From Arctopsyche grandis (lineage: Eukaryota; Arthropoda; Insecta; Trichoptera; Hydropsychidae): a stretch of 64,000 nt of DNA. The notes beneath the pieces are model-generated. The model did not search any database and was not told the DNA's origin. It saw only the letters and a program-made list of their open reading frames with translations. Of this stretch, positions 32,716 to 44,244 are shown one piece after another (position 1 is the first letter of the stretch; each line of letters begins with the position of its first letter). The translations under genes were made by a program, and so were the position numbers. Location of the stretch: assembly GCF_051622035.1 (NCBI RefSeq), contig NC_135365.1:2656501-2720500 (forward strand), in the 5' to 3' direction.

Positions 32716-32889
32716 GATAATAATCTTTATCCGCTGTCTATTTATGAGATGAGCAGTTGTGAAATATTATCGAATGGTGAAAAGCTCCACAGTGTTTCAA
32801 GTTTTTATGAATGAAATCTGATATTGAAAAATGTAATATATATTTTTCACTTCAAACATACTGAATACAAACAAAACCTGTGTGTAGAA

Positions 32890-33343
32890 AAGTAGCAGCA
32901 TCCGATCCCAGAGGCGATTGATGTTTCCGTGAAAGCCTTCAGTGTGGCTGTCGGATGACAGCTGGAGTCAGTCCACGTGCGGCCGTCGGCTCAATCGCAC
33001 GTGCCGCTCATCTATTCATCATCATCATCATCATCATCGACGTCGTCGTCGTTGACGATAATAACAAACGAGAGAGTTGCATCGCGCAAAGTACAAACGC
33101 ATATCAATTTGTCGACAAATCGAGACCGGATAATACATACGTCCCGTTTTCCACGGTGGAAATTCCGAGTTTTCCCCGCGAAAATGTCAGTGTTTCGCCC
33201 GTGTGAATCGTGTCGTGTTTGTAATACAGAGTGATTATACAAATTTGAAGTATGTGTGTTTTCTTGTTCAGTGCTCGCTGATGTTTGGATGAACAATTGG
33301 ATATTGTTTTTTTTTTTTTTTTGGAAAGTGAATCAAAGCAATG
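32890..33343 (+). promoter_or_regulatory. Promoter-like region and putative first exon ending ATG|GTAAGT
   Basis: A non-repetitive, CpG-richer block in an AT-rich background. It has two CACGTG E-boxes 24 bp apart (32974-32979 and 32998-33003), an initiator-like TCAGT just before the first, a CAT microsatellite (about 33017-33038), and then a long leader. At its end ATG (33341-33343) is followed immediately by a consensus donor GTAAGT. The simplest reading is the 5'-UTR exon of a plus-strand gene whose first intron begins at 33344; no downstream coding exon was recognised. Two upstream AUGs with short frames are present in the leader. Confidence 0.45.
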
Positions 33344-34102
33344 GTAAGTTTTTATTGTTATGTGTTGTATGGCTTTGTTTTTAATGCTTTTCACGAATGG
33401 AAAATGTTTTTGTGGCGGTGAAGTTTCGATGTTGGTTCACTATCATATAATTGTAACATGTATTAATTGCCCGGCGTTGCTCGGCTGGGTGAATGGAGAA
33501 AAGTAAAAAATTCCACTTTTATTAAGAGTATTGAGAGATACATATGTATGTGTAGGTATATATGTATGTAGTGTGCTAAATTTGACAGGTTAAAATTTAA
33601 AATAAATTTGCATAATGGGCAAACAAACAAAATTTCATCATTATTTACATTAATACATATATATGTATGTAGATAGAAATAAAGAAAAAAATGTGGCATA
33701 TTCTTCATTTTACTGAAAAAAAACTTTTTTTGGTATCAAAAAGCTCTTCAAAGGACTTCAATACAAATGCAAAAACCTTTTAAGTTTGATGTGGAGTTAT
33801 ATATATTTTTTAAATATTTATTTTCATTTTTAAAAGAAGGGAGTTTAGCTTTCAAACTGTTACCATGACGTTTATAATTATTGAAATATAAAAAAAAAAA
33901 CATTTTTCAACATATTGGAGGCCTTCATTCACTACTAGACTAAGGCCTCTTTAAAAACTATGTCCAGTACGTAAAATAATGCTGTTTTTTAAAATAAATA
34001 AGGATTTTTGGGTTCTAATTAAGTTATTGAGAATCCGTGAATATGCCGATTACGTGTAATCGGCAAAATATTGCCTAATTCATGAAATACGCAAACCCGT
34101 TA
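33344..34102. other. AT-rich stretch, no gene seen
   Basis: Possible first intron of the gene above. A short repeat C-like motif GCCCGGCGTTGCTCGG is at about 33470-33486. Confidence 0.45.
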
Positions 34103-34398
34103 GGGCGCAAACACACTGAGAGGTAAGTGATACGTGTTTTTTTAGATGATTTTAGACATAAATAAAAACGCATCACCCATACACATGGTATACAGGCCCC
34201 AAAACCACCCCCTGGAGTGTTTTCGGTGATATGTTATCATTGTATTTATCCTTGCTTGATAGTGATCGATAACGGTGAGACCTATATTTGACGAAATAAA
34301 GGAGAAAAATATGCACTGAATTCGGTTTGTGGAACACCCACTGTCAGAGCGTGGGGCCAAGAACGTGACGTTCCGTACCACTCGGTGTGTTTTCGTCC
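34103..34398. mobile_element. 296-bp PIF/Harbinger-like MITE
   Basis: Ends GGGCGCAAACACACTGAGAG and CGGTGTGTTTTCGTCC, flanked by TTA on both sides (34100-34102 and 34399-34401). A longer relative of the 103-bp elements at 5971 and 41855. Confidence 0.7.
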
Positions 34399-35977
34399 TT
34401 ACCGATTTGAAGTATTAGGCAAATTCATCCACACTATTATATGTACATTAATTAAATATACGCATAATAATTTAAAAATAAACTTTTTGTAATATTCAAT
34501 GAAATATTTCTACATTTAATTTAAGTTTTTCAAATAATTGATTTCGAATCTCAAAAATAGTTTAAATATAAAAGAATTCACCATTGAAAATGTATCTAAT
34601 TAGAAATGTCCTAGGATTGTGACAGACTCGAGCTAAATTACTAAATTAACTTAATTTCATCTCATAACTGTAAAGCATTGAGAATCCGGTTTGTTAGTTT
34701 CTAAGGTGTTAAATAACAATTAATTAGAAATAAATAAAGAAATGATCATAAAACATGGTCACTTATTTGTATACTGACAAAAAATAAGTCACAAAATGAA
34801 AGACAAAACTACAATCCTTACCATTCATTGATTCAAATACTAATTTCGATTGTGGCATTGCAAGCCGTATGTTATTACAGGTATTTCGACAATTTCTTTA
34901 TTGATATTCGGATTCATCTTATCGGCATGATCATCAGCATCATCAATACGCCTAAATTTCATACGACCTACATACTATTTTACACGAAGAGTCATCGATT
35001 TCCGTGCTCGTAAATTAAACAAACACCTAACAACAATAAAATGCATTTGCATAAGCACGTTTCGACACTCGGACATTTCGTACATTGTATATTCACACGT
35101 ACAACTTGTATACATTTGTATATACGTATACAACATATGTACATACACTGTGTGTCTTTTTACAATGTATGTATGTATGTATGTATACACATGTCATTAA
35201 CAGACAAAATTGATTCCATCACCGAAGCCAAGTTCGAACCTTTTGTTGCGTTCGAAGCGACACAATAATGTGTTTCATCTCGTGCCGAAATCCAATTTGG
35301 TAACTTTGATTCATTCTGAAAAAATCAACACGTGTTCTATTTATTTCCTTTTTTTCTCAAATGATACAGTGAAATATTGATAAGGTTCGTGTGTACATAC
35401 ATACATACATTTGTCCTTATATTGCGTCCTTAGAGGATAAAGGCGATAGCCCCATAGTTTTTCCACATAAACTAATTCATTTGGAACTTTTCAAATTAAC
35501 ATTCCATTTCTTTTTGGCAATACAGTATACCATCTATAAGTTTGATTCCAAATCAAATATTGATTCATATTCAAAACCACCAGTTGAAAAATGTCAACGG
35601 GCAAAATAATAGTAGAGAATAAACGTTATAGAACTTACAATTGACAGATTTATGAGGCATGGTATATGAGTAACTTTCTTAGTAGTAGATGTATAAAAAA
35701 ACCTTATACTAGTCTTGTAAACAGTGTTAAAATCGAGAGGTGGACTGTGGTGGTGACAGCGAAAAGAGGAGAGAATTTTTAGATATAATATAATATGTAT
35801 GAGATGGATGTATATTATGTAAGTATGTTTGTATGTGCGAGTGCGTCGACAAGTATTGAGATTTAAAAAATAAATTAAGAAACTAATTAATTTAAAATTT
35901 CGGTTCCGATTGCAATTCCGATTCCCGATTCCTATTTCAGCTATTATACATATTATAACTTTATTTTATTCCTTACT
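34399..35977. other. Intergenic, no gene established
   Basis: AT-rich. A 25-codon frame at 35191-35268 (MSLTDKIDSITEAKFEPFVA then FEATQ stop) is protein-like but has no exon partners. Confidence 0.4.
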
Positions 35978-36327
35978 AGCTGAACCGGCATGCGTTGTAA
36001 TGCCACAATAACGCGTGCAATTCCCGTTCCCGTTCTTGGGCCATCCGCTGAGTGTTTGTGGTATAGTCCTGAATTGTCAGTTCATTCGATTGCGAGGTAG
36101 GCGTGGCGCGATTATTGTCACACTCGCGGCGTGATGGATAGCTTTATTTTAGCGTCAGTAAAATCGTAATTATGAATATTATTATTAAAAGGTTTTTTCC
36201 CGGTTTTTTTCCACAGTAATCTTCCCGAATATGCATACAACAAATCCTGAAAGTTCCATCGTAATCGGTTCAGTGGTTTAGGAGCCTATTCGAAACACAC
36301 ACAGACATTCACTTTTATATATTCGTT
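35978..36327 (-). repeat. Repeat P, inverse copy
   Basis: Reverse complement of the repeat at 14738-15066, including CTGAAAGTTCCATCGTAATC and the CCCGTTCCCGTTC minisatellite part. Confidence 0.55.
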
Positions 36328-36341
36328 TTTTATTTATTTAT

Positions 36342-36683
36342 ACCAGGAAGACCTAACAGGTAACCCAAATGCGCCTTCCTGGTCAGAAAACTTGTACATT
36401 TGATACAAATATTATTAGAATTATACAATCAATTATACATATCAATTAATATCCACTGAGACATCTATGGTCAGATTTTTAAATTTGCAGCATTTTATAC
36501 AATTCAGCGAAATTTGAGATTGCTGAAAACGCGGGATTTTGCTCGAAAATGGGTAAGTTTGCCAATTTGTTGGAACCGTTTCAATGAAAATCAAATATAT
36601 TGTCAAATTATGATAGGAAACGATCGACTTGGAGTCACAAATCCAAATCTGTTCAAAGCATTATATGCTAATCTCTAGTCAAT
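36342..36683 (-). mobile_element. SINE, S1 tail, head mostly lost
   Basis: Hairpin at 36343-36382, core GGAAACGATCGACTTGGAGT near 36620, head truncated after CTGTTCAAAGCATTATATGC. Confidence 0.7.
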
Positions 36684-36689
36684 TTAAAT

Positions 36690-36975
36690 ATAAACGGTCA
36701 GTGTGGATATTAAAAGGCCAGTATTTATATTAAACGGCCAGTATCTAACGTTCAGTATACAAGTAGTCGGTATAGATAATAATGGTCAATATTTATAACA
36801 AATTATCAGTATTTAAACATACATGGTCAGTATTTAATCATAAATGGTCAGTATTGAAACATAAATGGTCAGTATTGAAACACAAATGGTCAGTATTGAA
36901 ACAGATGGTCATTATTTAAACATAAATGGTCAGTATTTAAATATAAATGGTCAGTATTAATGTTAAATGGAGAGT
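36690..36975 (+). repeat. Degenerate tandem repeat with GGTCAGTATT units
   Basis: At least nine units of about 20-22 bp of the form AAATGGTCAGTATT(T/G)AAACAT. Related scattered motifs lie at 52.9-53.6 kb in reverse and at 13.2 kb. Confidence 0.7.
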
Positions 36976-37133
36976 TTTATTTTGACGTTTAGCCAGTATT
37001 ACTTTTTGATTGTTTCAACACAAGATTTGCACGATCTTAATAGACAATTCCATCCAATGGGCGTTGCTATTTGTTCTGGCGAATGATGTCAGATTTTTTA
37101 TTTATTTATTTATTTTATTTATTGTTTTTTGGA

Positions 37134-37174
37134 CCATTGTGGCATTACAGGAAGAACCTAATACGCCAAAATGG
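37134..37174 (-). mobile_element. SINE-type tail hairpin, S3 stem
   Basis: Minus-strand stem CCATTTTGGC/GCCACAATGG with loop starting GTATTAGGTTCTTCCTGTAA. No body or head is attached. Confidence 0.6.
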
Positions 37175-37189
37175 CAATGTTAATACTGT

Positions 37190-38520
37190 CCATTTTTTAT
37201 TTATACTGACATTTAATAATATAATATTGAAAATATTGTAATAAAATACTGGCTGAAAGCTGATTTATATACTTACCAGAATGTATTAAATAATGAAAAA
37301 GTTATTGATGAATCCTGTAAGGGGTTCCTAATGTGATGAATTTAGAAATATATGTTTATACCTACATATATATGTATAGCATGTTTTCATGTTTTAAAAG
37401 TTGCCGTACGCCACTGATATACTTACATATGTACTTAGTATACTTATGTACATATGTACTTGAACTTGAGGAATCAGTGACGACATCTTGAACACAAAAG
37501 GTACGATCACATTATGTGATCACATTATTCATGTGTCTCGAACGAGTGTTGCTTTTTGTATGGTCGTTGCGAGTCGACCTCATATTTCTCGACGATTAAA
37601 CGATAAATTTAATCATGTTTTGTACACAAAACGTATGCATGTATGTATTTATTTTTGCGTGAAAAAATATTGAGTGTTGCCAACGCGATGGTATAATGGC
37701 TTAATTTATATTCTTTTAATTCATATTCCGTACACAGAGTGTGGTAGTTGAATGTTTTTACTGTTGAGAATTCAATTAAATGTTGCCAGGACCAAATTAT
37801 ACAGTCCGGAATTAAATAATACATTGATATGATAGTTTTGCAATTTTTTTTATTCAATTTGGAATATGTAGTTGTATATTTTGTAAGCAGAATGACACAT
37901 GTTTGAAGAATTTTAGTCGAAAAAAAGAATGATTGGACTTAATGGTTTTGAATGGTCGTTCAAAAACGGGTCCACATCCCATAAATTACGTCAAATTAGC
38001 ACCTAAACGTTCATTCTTATGATTTGTTATACTATTTATTCTAATGAGTGCGAATTTCGTTTGAATTTCGCCCTGAATACATTTGATTTAAATTAGAATA
38101 GATATTTTTTTCTGACAAGAATTAGCTTACTGGCTGGAAAATTTATATTTTCTCATAAGAAAATCTTCCAGATACATAGGTTTGTATTTAATTTAAATTT
38201 TCTATCAACAAACTATCAATTTGATTTTTGACTACATTATCAAAAACAATTTTAAATTATAAAATAACTTATTTCTGGTGACTTTTTGGATACAATGTGA
38301 TTATTTATTTAGTATTTTGTCTTTGCAATCTAAATATGTACCTAAAGCCTTACATTTATTTATATTTTATTTGTGGAGCTCTAAATCTACCGGGTAAAAT
38401 ACTAGGATGGCCAAGAAGTCGTTGGAGGAAGGTGCGAGCTGAATCTGTGAACTTTTAGTGACAGCTAGCTGAAGTTCTCTTGAGGAAACCTTCCAAATAC
38501 GTTTGAACTCTAAATTAACC
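37190..38520. other. Intergenic, no gene seen
   Basis: AT-rich, no supported exon. Confidence 0.5.
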
Positions 38521-38523
38521 TTA

Positions 38524-39115
38524 CAAAGGGGAAGAAGATGAAGAATAATAAAAATAAAATAATATAAGGAAAAATGAGTGTAAGAGGAAGTTCATAGAGG
38601 AAAAGGAAGAGAAAGAGGAATAGTAAGATGAAAAGTAAAAGAAGAGGAAGAAGAGGAGAAAAGAGAAGAAAAAGAGGAGCAGGAAGAGAAATGAAAAGAA
38701 GAAGAGTAATAGTAATAGCAAGAAAAAAGAGGAAGAAGAGAAAGTATACGAAAAAGAGGAGCAGGAAAATAAATAATAATAATAAGTAGAGAGAACAGGA
38801 AAAAAAATAAGCAGAGTAATTAGAGGAAAGAGAAGAAGAAGAAAACAATATAATAAAATGAGTGTACGAGGAAATTCATAGAGGAAAAGGAAGAGGAAGA
38901 AGAATAGTATATAAGAGGAAGAGGTAAGAGGAAAAGGAATAGTAAGAGGAAGAGAGAAAGTATAGGAAAAAGAGTATAAGAAAAAGAGGAGCAGAAAGAG
39001 CAAGAAGAAGAATAAGAGGGAGGAGAAGAAAAAAAGGAGCAGGAAAAGGAAGAAAAAGAAGATGAAGTAGAGAAAGTAGAGTAAATAGAGAAAATAAAGA
39101 AAAAATAATTGAAAA
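38524..39115 (+). repeat. Polypurine tract of about 590 bp
   Basis: Almost exclusively A and G on the plus strand (GAAGAGGAAGAGAAAG-type). It contains a 284-bp-spaced internal duplication (AGTGTAAGAGGAAGTTCATA at about 38577 and a near copy at about 38861). It creates long Phe/Leu/Ser-only minus-strand ORFs that are artefacts. Confidence 0.8.
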
Positions 39116-40895
39116 AGTTCTGCTAACTGAGGATCGCTGCCCTTAACCACTTACTCGCCAAGCGCGCACCGGTGGTGCCGGGTCTTTCGTGTTTCAGACT
39201 ATGATTCGAAACTAGTTTTGGTTTCTTCACAGTGACATCTAAAACTATCCTGTGATACTAATGAAATTGAAAAACGTCAATATTTTTCCTTAGTTTGTTA
39301 TACTTATATGCAAGAGGCAGTGTCAAGGGTTGACACTAAACATAAACATAAAATAATCGAATTGATGTCGTCTAAAAACGCGTGGTTAAAAGACTATCGA
39401 AAATGATCAGCAATCCGTTTTCAGATCTTGATTTCAACTCCTTATCGATTTTTCTCTCTTAATAAGCCACGATCATTACGTCTGATGACCGCTATATTAC
39501 AGTACATTCGTATGAGGCAGCGACATTTTTGTCCTCAAATACATTGTATTATATGTACATATGTAGAGCTGGCATACTTTTGCATCGCATTTAATCGCCC
39601 AAGAGTGAGTTTCTTTTCAGGTGCAATTTGTCTGCGAGATAAATGCATCTATCCACCCAAGACTTGGATGTAGAGCGCATTGGCATTAGTTCCGGTTTAA
39701 CGAGTATGATCGATGTCCTGAGCGTTAAAGGACACGCGTTCGACCATAAAACACGATTGTCGGAGACACGTACGAGACTCCTGGAATTGTACAGTTACTC
39801 TGTGGCAACACACCTGATTCCAGGACGGGTATTTTTTGCACTAAGAATATGAAGGATTTACGAGTCACTCTCAACTGACAGGTGATGGTTGCGTTCAAGT
39901 GCCTCTAGTTATACGATGCGTGCTACTGTCCTCTGAGGGTATGTGCCTCGAGCAACGTTTGACAGATTTTCTTAAGTAGTTTTAGCTGAATTACCTAGTA
40001 TCTCTTCGTTTTTGCTTTCTTCTAGGATCTATGTAGATCTTCTTGGTAAAAATCACTTGATTTGTCCATATGCTGTTTTTGGTTACTTGGCCGCTGCTAT
40101 GGTATGCATCATGTTCATGATCAGAATACCTCATTAGTACTATATTATACAGAATCGCAATTAAAACGAGTAAAATACATAAATAAGGTTGCAGATCACC
40201 TCCAGGATACAATTTTTATTTAATTAACTCCATGTACATATCTGAAACTATGCATCTGTGTAACTATTAACTCCATGTATCTGTGTGTCCCTGCGTGTAG
40301 TTTTAAAACAGTTATACATTGCATACGTTTGAATTCAGATCGAGTGATATTGTGAAAGTTACAACTTTTTAAGTAAATTTACGACCCGTTAATAATCGAA
40401 CGAATAATCGATTTTATACAAATCAATAAAGTTAAAGCGAGATTAAGATCTAGAGCAAGACGTTAGCCTGAAATAATTGATATGCAAGGGGTACCACAAC
40501 GAGAATGATAATTAAAAGTAAATACAGTTGTCATTTTTAGCCGTTTGAAACGTTTACACGTTTCCATTCGAAACCGGTCGTTCTTTGAAATCTTAAAACG
40601 AAGCCAACTCCGGAATACTTCCTGTATTTGAAAATCATTATATCTCGCAGTTACACGGATACATCTAATGGGGAAAAGATGTATCTATGCAATGGTTCCG
40701 TTCGTTCAGAAGCCACTACTAGTCTTGATTTATGCATGCATTTGCTAGTTCGATGCAAATTTTATGCGCACATTCGTGTAATTGATTCGAATTTATGTCG
40801 GGCGACGCCTGGTAGCACTTTCCGAAAGTTTTATTGCTCTTGGGTACGGGAAAATATACGGCTATTCACTCTATGTGTTGGTTTATTATCTTTAG
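39116..40895. other. Mixed-composition region, no gene established
   Basis: Less AT-rich than its surroundings. Possible terminal-exon-like frame after TTCTTTTCAG at 39611-39620 (AICLRDKCIYPPKTWM stop at 39673) and another open frame at 39643-39852, neither with partners or a family. Could hold undetected exons. Confidence 0.3.
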
Positions 40896-41330
40896 CTTAT
40901 ACCAGGAAAGCCTAAAAGGTAACCCCAATGCGCCTTCCTGGACGGAAACATTGAAAATTTGATACAAATTATTTTTATTTATTTATTTCATTTTTTACAT
41001 ACATATATACCAGGAAGGTCTTACAGGTAACCCCAATGCGCCTTCCTGGCCAATTACAAACATTGCAGCATTTTTTTTTATTATACAAGTCGCTGAATTA
41101 CGAGACACTGAAAAACTCGCAAATTAACGAGACATCTTTGAATTGTACATTAATCATACTCAAATAGTGGTGACATAGTAGGTAGGAAGGATTTTAGCCA
41201 ATTTTTAATCGGGGACCATTTCAACAATGGAATCAGAGAAATTGGCAAACACTGATAGGAAACGATCGACCTGGAGGCACAAATATACAGGTCTGACCAA
41301 CAGAACTACAGATATCCATATGTAACCGAC
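40895..41330 (-). mobile_element. SINE tail fragment plus a truncated SINE
   Basis: Hairpin-only copy at 40902-40941. Then a copy with hairpin 41010-41049, body with GAGACATCT and GAAACGATCGACCTGGAG, and head lost beyond about 41330. Confidence 0.7.
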
Positions 41331-41404
41331 GAGTTTCTCCTACATTTCTTCAAATATGGGATTCATCGTTATTTATTTAGTATTTTGAGTATTTATTTTT
41401 AATA

Positions 41405-41782
41405 TATACCAGGAAACAGGTAACATCAATGCGCCTTCCTAGCCAGAAACATTGTATCTATACATTTGATACAAGTATTATACAAAGTAAATAAATATCA
41501 ATTAACACCCACAGAGACATCTATGGTCATATTTTTAAATTTGCAGCATTTTTATACGAATCAGTGAAATTCGAAATGCTGAAAACTCGAGTATTGCGAG
41601 AAAATGGGTAAGGTTGCCAATTTGTTGGAACCGTTTCAATGAAAATCAGATAAATTTGGTAAACTCTGATAGGAAACGATCGACCTGGAGTCACAAATCC
41701 ATGGTCTGGCCAGCAGAAACCAGTGGGATTTTAGCCCGTGACCACTCTGTTCAAAGCATTATACATATGCCTACCACTAGTT
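41405..41782 (-). mobile_element. SINE with partly deleted S1 hairpin
   Basis: The loop-side 5' stem is shortened (CCAGGAAACAGGTAAC). Core GGAAACGATCGACCTGGAGT is near 41671, with a tRNA-like head to about 41782. It pairs with the SINE at 5478 as part of a duplicated block. Confidence 0.7.
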
Positions 41783-41854
41783 ATCGATCACTGTCAAGCA
41801 AAGGATAAATACAAAGATAAATTATCACCAAAAACACTCTAGGGGTGATTTTTA

Positions 41855-41957
41855 GGGCTGTGTACTCTGTATATGGGCTAAGGTGCTGCGTTTTTTTCGC
41901 ATGTTTAAAAGTATGTAAAGAAACACGTACCACGTACCACTCAGTGTGTTTTCGCCC
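41855..41957. mobile_element. 103-bp PIF/Harbinger-like MITE, second copy
   Basis: Same length and flanks as 5971-6073, with TTA on each side (41852-41854 and 41958-41960). The surrounding sequence is also shared, so the two arose by block duplication after insertion. Confidence 0.65.
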
Positions 41958-42015
41958 TTAAGGAGATTTTAAATATTCGTTTTGGATTTGATTAACGATT
42001 TCAATTTGATTCTAG

Positions 42016-42090
42016 ATGGTTCCCATTGATGAAAATATCTTTGAGTTTAAAGATACGCCATCTGCGTATAAGCGAGTTCAAAATGGTCAT
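42016..42090 (+). pseudogene. Orphan exon resembling a zinc-type dehydrogenase C-terminus
   Basis: After an acceptor TTTGATTCTAG the frame reads MVPIDENIFEFKDTPSAYKR then VQNGH. This matches the closing segment of medium-chain dehydrogenase/reductase proteins (RTN4IP1/quinone-reductase type: P-I-(x)n-F-F-(x)2-P-A-Y-(x)-R-V-(x)2-G-H-(x)2-G-K). The expected GK-VV tail is absent because a 3'-truncated SINE starts at 42091. The frame continues into the SINE to a TAG at about 42139. No upstream exons were found. Either a broken gene piece, a captured exon or a gene with a SINE-derived end. Confidence 0.5.
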
Positions 42091-42215
42091 CAGATAGGAA
42101 ACGATCGAACTGCAGTCACAAATCGAAGGTCTGGCCAATAGAAACTAATGGGATTTGAACCCGTGACCATTCTGTTCAAATCATTATATGCTAACCATTA
42201 GTCTATTCTGCTAGA
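42091..42215 (-). mobile_element. SINE head fragment without 3' half
   Basis: Contains GATAGGAAACGATCG and a tRNA-like head with B-box-like GGTTCAAATC. It is truncated at the same internal point as 6108-6221. Confidence 0.6.
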
Positions 42216-43880
42216 TTGATAATATGGGGGTAGGAGGAGTGAGACAACTGTGTTGGTAATGCATAACTGTTTATTTTGGCGGCCGGGAAGGAAGTGAATG
42301 CCAAACGGCGAAGCACTGGCCAACCAATGGTTTAGAGTCAATACCTCGGTGTTGCCACAATACGTTTGAATATACTGAAGTCAATCAAATTTTGACAAGG
42401 TTACCATTTATATTGTGTATGGCATGCGTAGAGAGCTTGTTAAATCGCAAAAAGTCAGTGATTTTAGATTCGTTGAGTCGACGGACACGAACTAGTTTGA
42501 CGGCAACGTATGACAAATATGGTCATACGTTGATTGAAGATTGAACTTACAATGTACATATGCGGGTGTTTTGTTGCACATATTGCAATATTGTGAATGC
42601 AATCTTCATTCATGCGCTTTTTACGTCGCGGAATTAAAATGCCGGAAAACGAATCGCGAATGGCGGAAGCTTTGAGTCGCGAATAACGGAAAGTTTAACT
42701 AGGAGTTTGTTACGTGTCGTACAGAAGCGTAATTAATAACCTGAGGTGACGTTTGACTTGTGTTTTATTAGTTTAGAGGTGTGGTTTAAAAGTGGCTTAG
42801 CTATTTTCATATTGTATGTAAGTTTTGATTTATATACTCGTATGTACATATAGTATGGAAGTTTATTATAAAATTTAATCGAATGAAATTATTAATATAC
42901 TAATTTGACAGTTTGTATAGTTATAGCAGGTTTGATCGATTGTAGATTAGTTATCAAATTTAACCATTTCATAAATAAAGAAAAATTATTTAGCAAAAAT
43001 GAAAAAATGAATTTTGGTGCGACACTAGGAAATATCTGGTTTTTTTCGAAAAACCTCTTCTTACTTCAGAAACTATTTGGTCGTGTGAAAAAGTTTGGGT
43101 TCTTATCCGATCGTTTTAAAAACTTTGCCATTTTGCTCGGTTTAGTCATCAATATAATTGGAAATGACGTTCGCCATTATGATGGTGAAAAATAATCGTA
43201 ATAGACACGTTTGAAAATACTCCGTCATATTTCTTCTTGACGTTTATCGTCCAGTTTGTTCGTTTTAGTCTCTTCTTGTTTTATATTCCTTTTCGCCGCC
43301 ATCTCGCTATGTCAAATTTTAATTGTTTAAACGCCTATAACTTTTTCTTTTTTCGCTCTATATTTTATAATTTAAAATATACGTTCAACCATGAGTAAGT
43401 CATATTTGGAATATTTGGAACACAATTTAATCAAAAATTATTTATTTTATTCAATTTTAGAGACATTTTTAAGAAAAATGCATATTTTAAATAAAAAAAT
43501 TTCCTACAGCGCATTTTTTGAAATTTTTTTCTAAAAAAAAAATTTGCCATTACTTTTTATTTAAAATGAATATATATTTACAGTTATATATTTCGAAAGA
43601 ACCTTAAGAGCACTTATAAAAAAATCTATTTCATTTTAAATTAAAAAAATTTTGACCTCAGATAAGTAAAATTTAGAATTGGAAGTCAACTTACGTTATC
43701 CGATTTTAATCAACAATTAGCTATAAAATTGTATATTTTCTTCAATTTCAAAGATTTAAAATAAAATGTATCTATTAAATATATGTATGTACGTATATAT
43801 TTATATAAAAAAATAGGCCTGCATTGAATTTTTTTTATTTCATTTAAAAAAATTCTGCAGCTTTCATTTAACTTTAAATT

Positions 43881-43917
<37 letters not shown>

Positions 43918-44092
43918 AAGCAAATTTTAAATTCGAAATTTTAATTCAATTAAATATGGGTTTTTTCTACCGATCATAATGAAACACGAAAAGCTGCGCC
44001 TCAGAAAAAATCCTTTTCTTTTCTATCTTTTTTACTTTTTCACTTACGTTTTTATCAAGTTCACATAAGAATACTTTGGCAACTATGATAAT
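42216..44092. other. Intergenic, no gene established
   Basis: A GC-richer start (42230-42360), then AT-rich. The 96-codon frame at 42905-43195 shares TTATCCGATCGTTTT with a non-coding stretch near 53084, so I treat it as repeat-derived. Confidence 0.4.
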
Positions 44093-44244
44093 TAGAGGTA
44101 GGACCGGAAGCGTGCTTTTTCCAGGAATCAGGGCGTTTTGGGTCTATTTGCAAAGCTAGAGTGCAAAAAAAAGGTTCATCATAAAAATGAACAAAGCACG
44201 GCGGACAATTAACAATGAACGGCACGCTTCCGGTCCTACCTCTA
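44093..44244. mobile_element. 152-bp hAT-like MITE
   Basis: TIRs start TAGAGGTAGGACCGGAAGCG. Perfect 8-bp duplication ATGATAAT (44085-44092 and 44245-44252). Confidence 0.85.

Noticed and set aside
36690-36975. CRISPR-like array
   Set aside because: Units are adjacent and degenerate with no distinct spacers, and this is an animal nuclear genome.
38510-39150. Minus-strand ORFs of 112 and 209 codons rich in Phe/Leu/Ser
   Set aside because: They are translations of the polypurine tract; composition explains them fully.
42905-43195. 96-codon ORF as a gene
   Set aside because: Contains a motif repeated in non-coding sequence near 53084, has AT-rich codon use, and lacks domains or splice partners.
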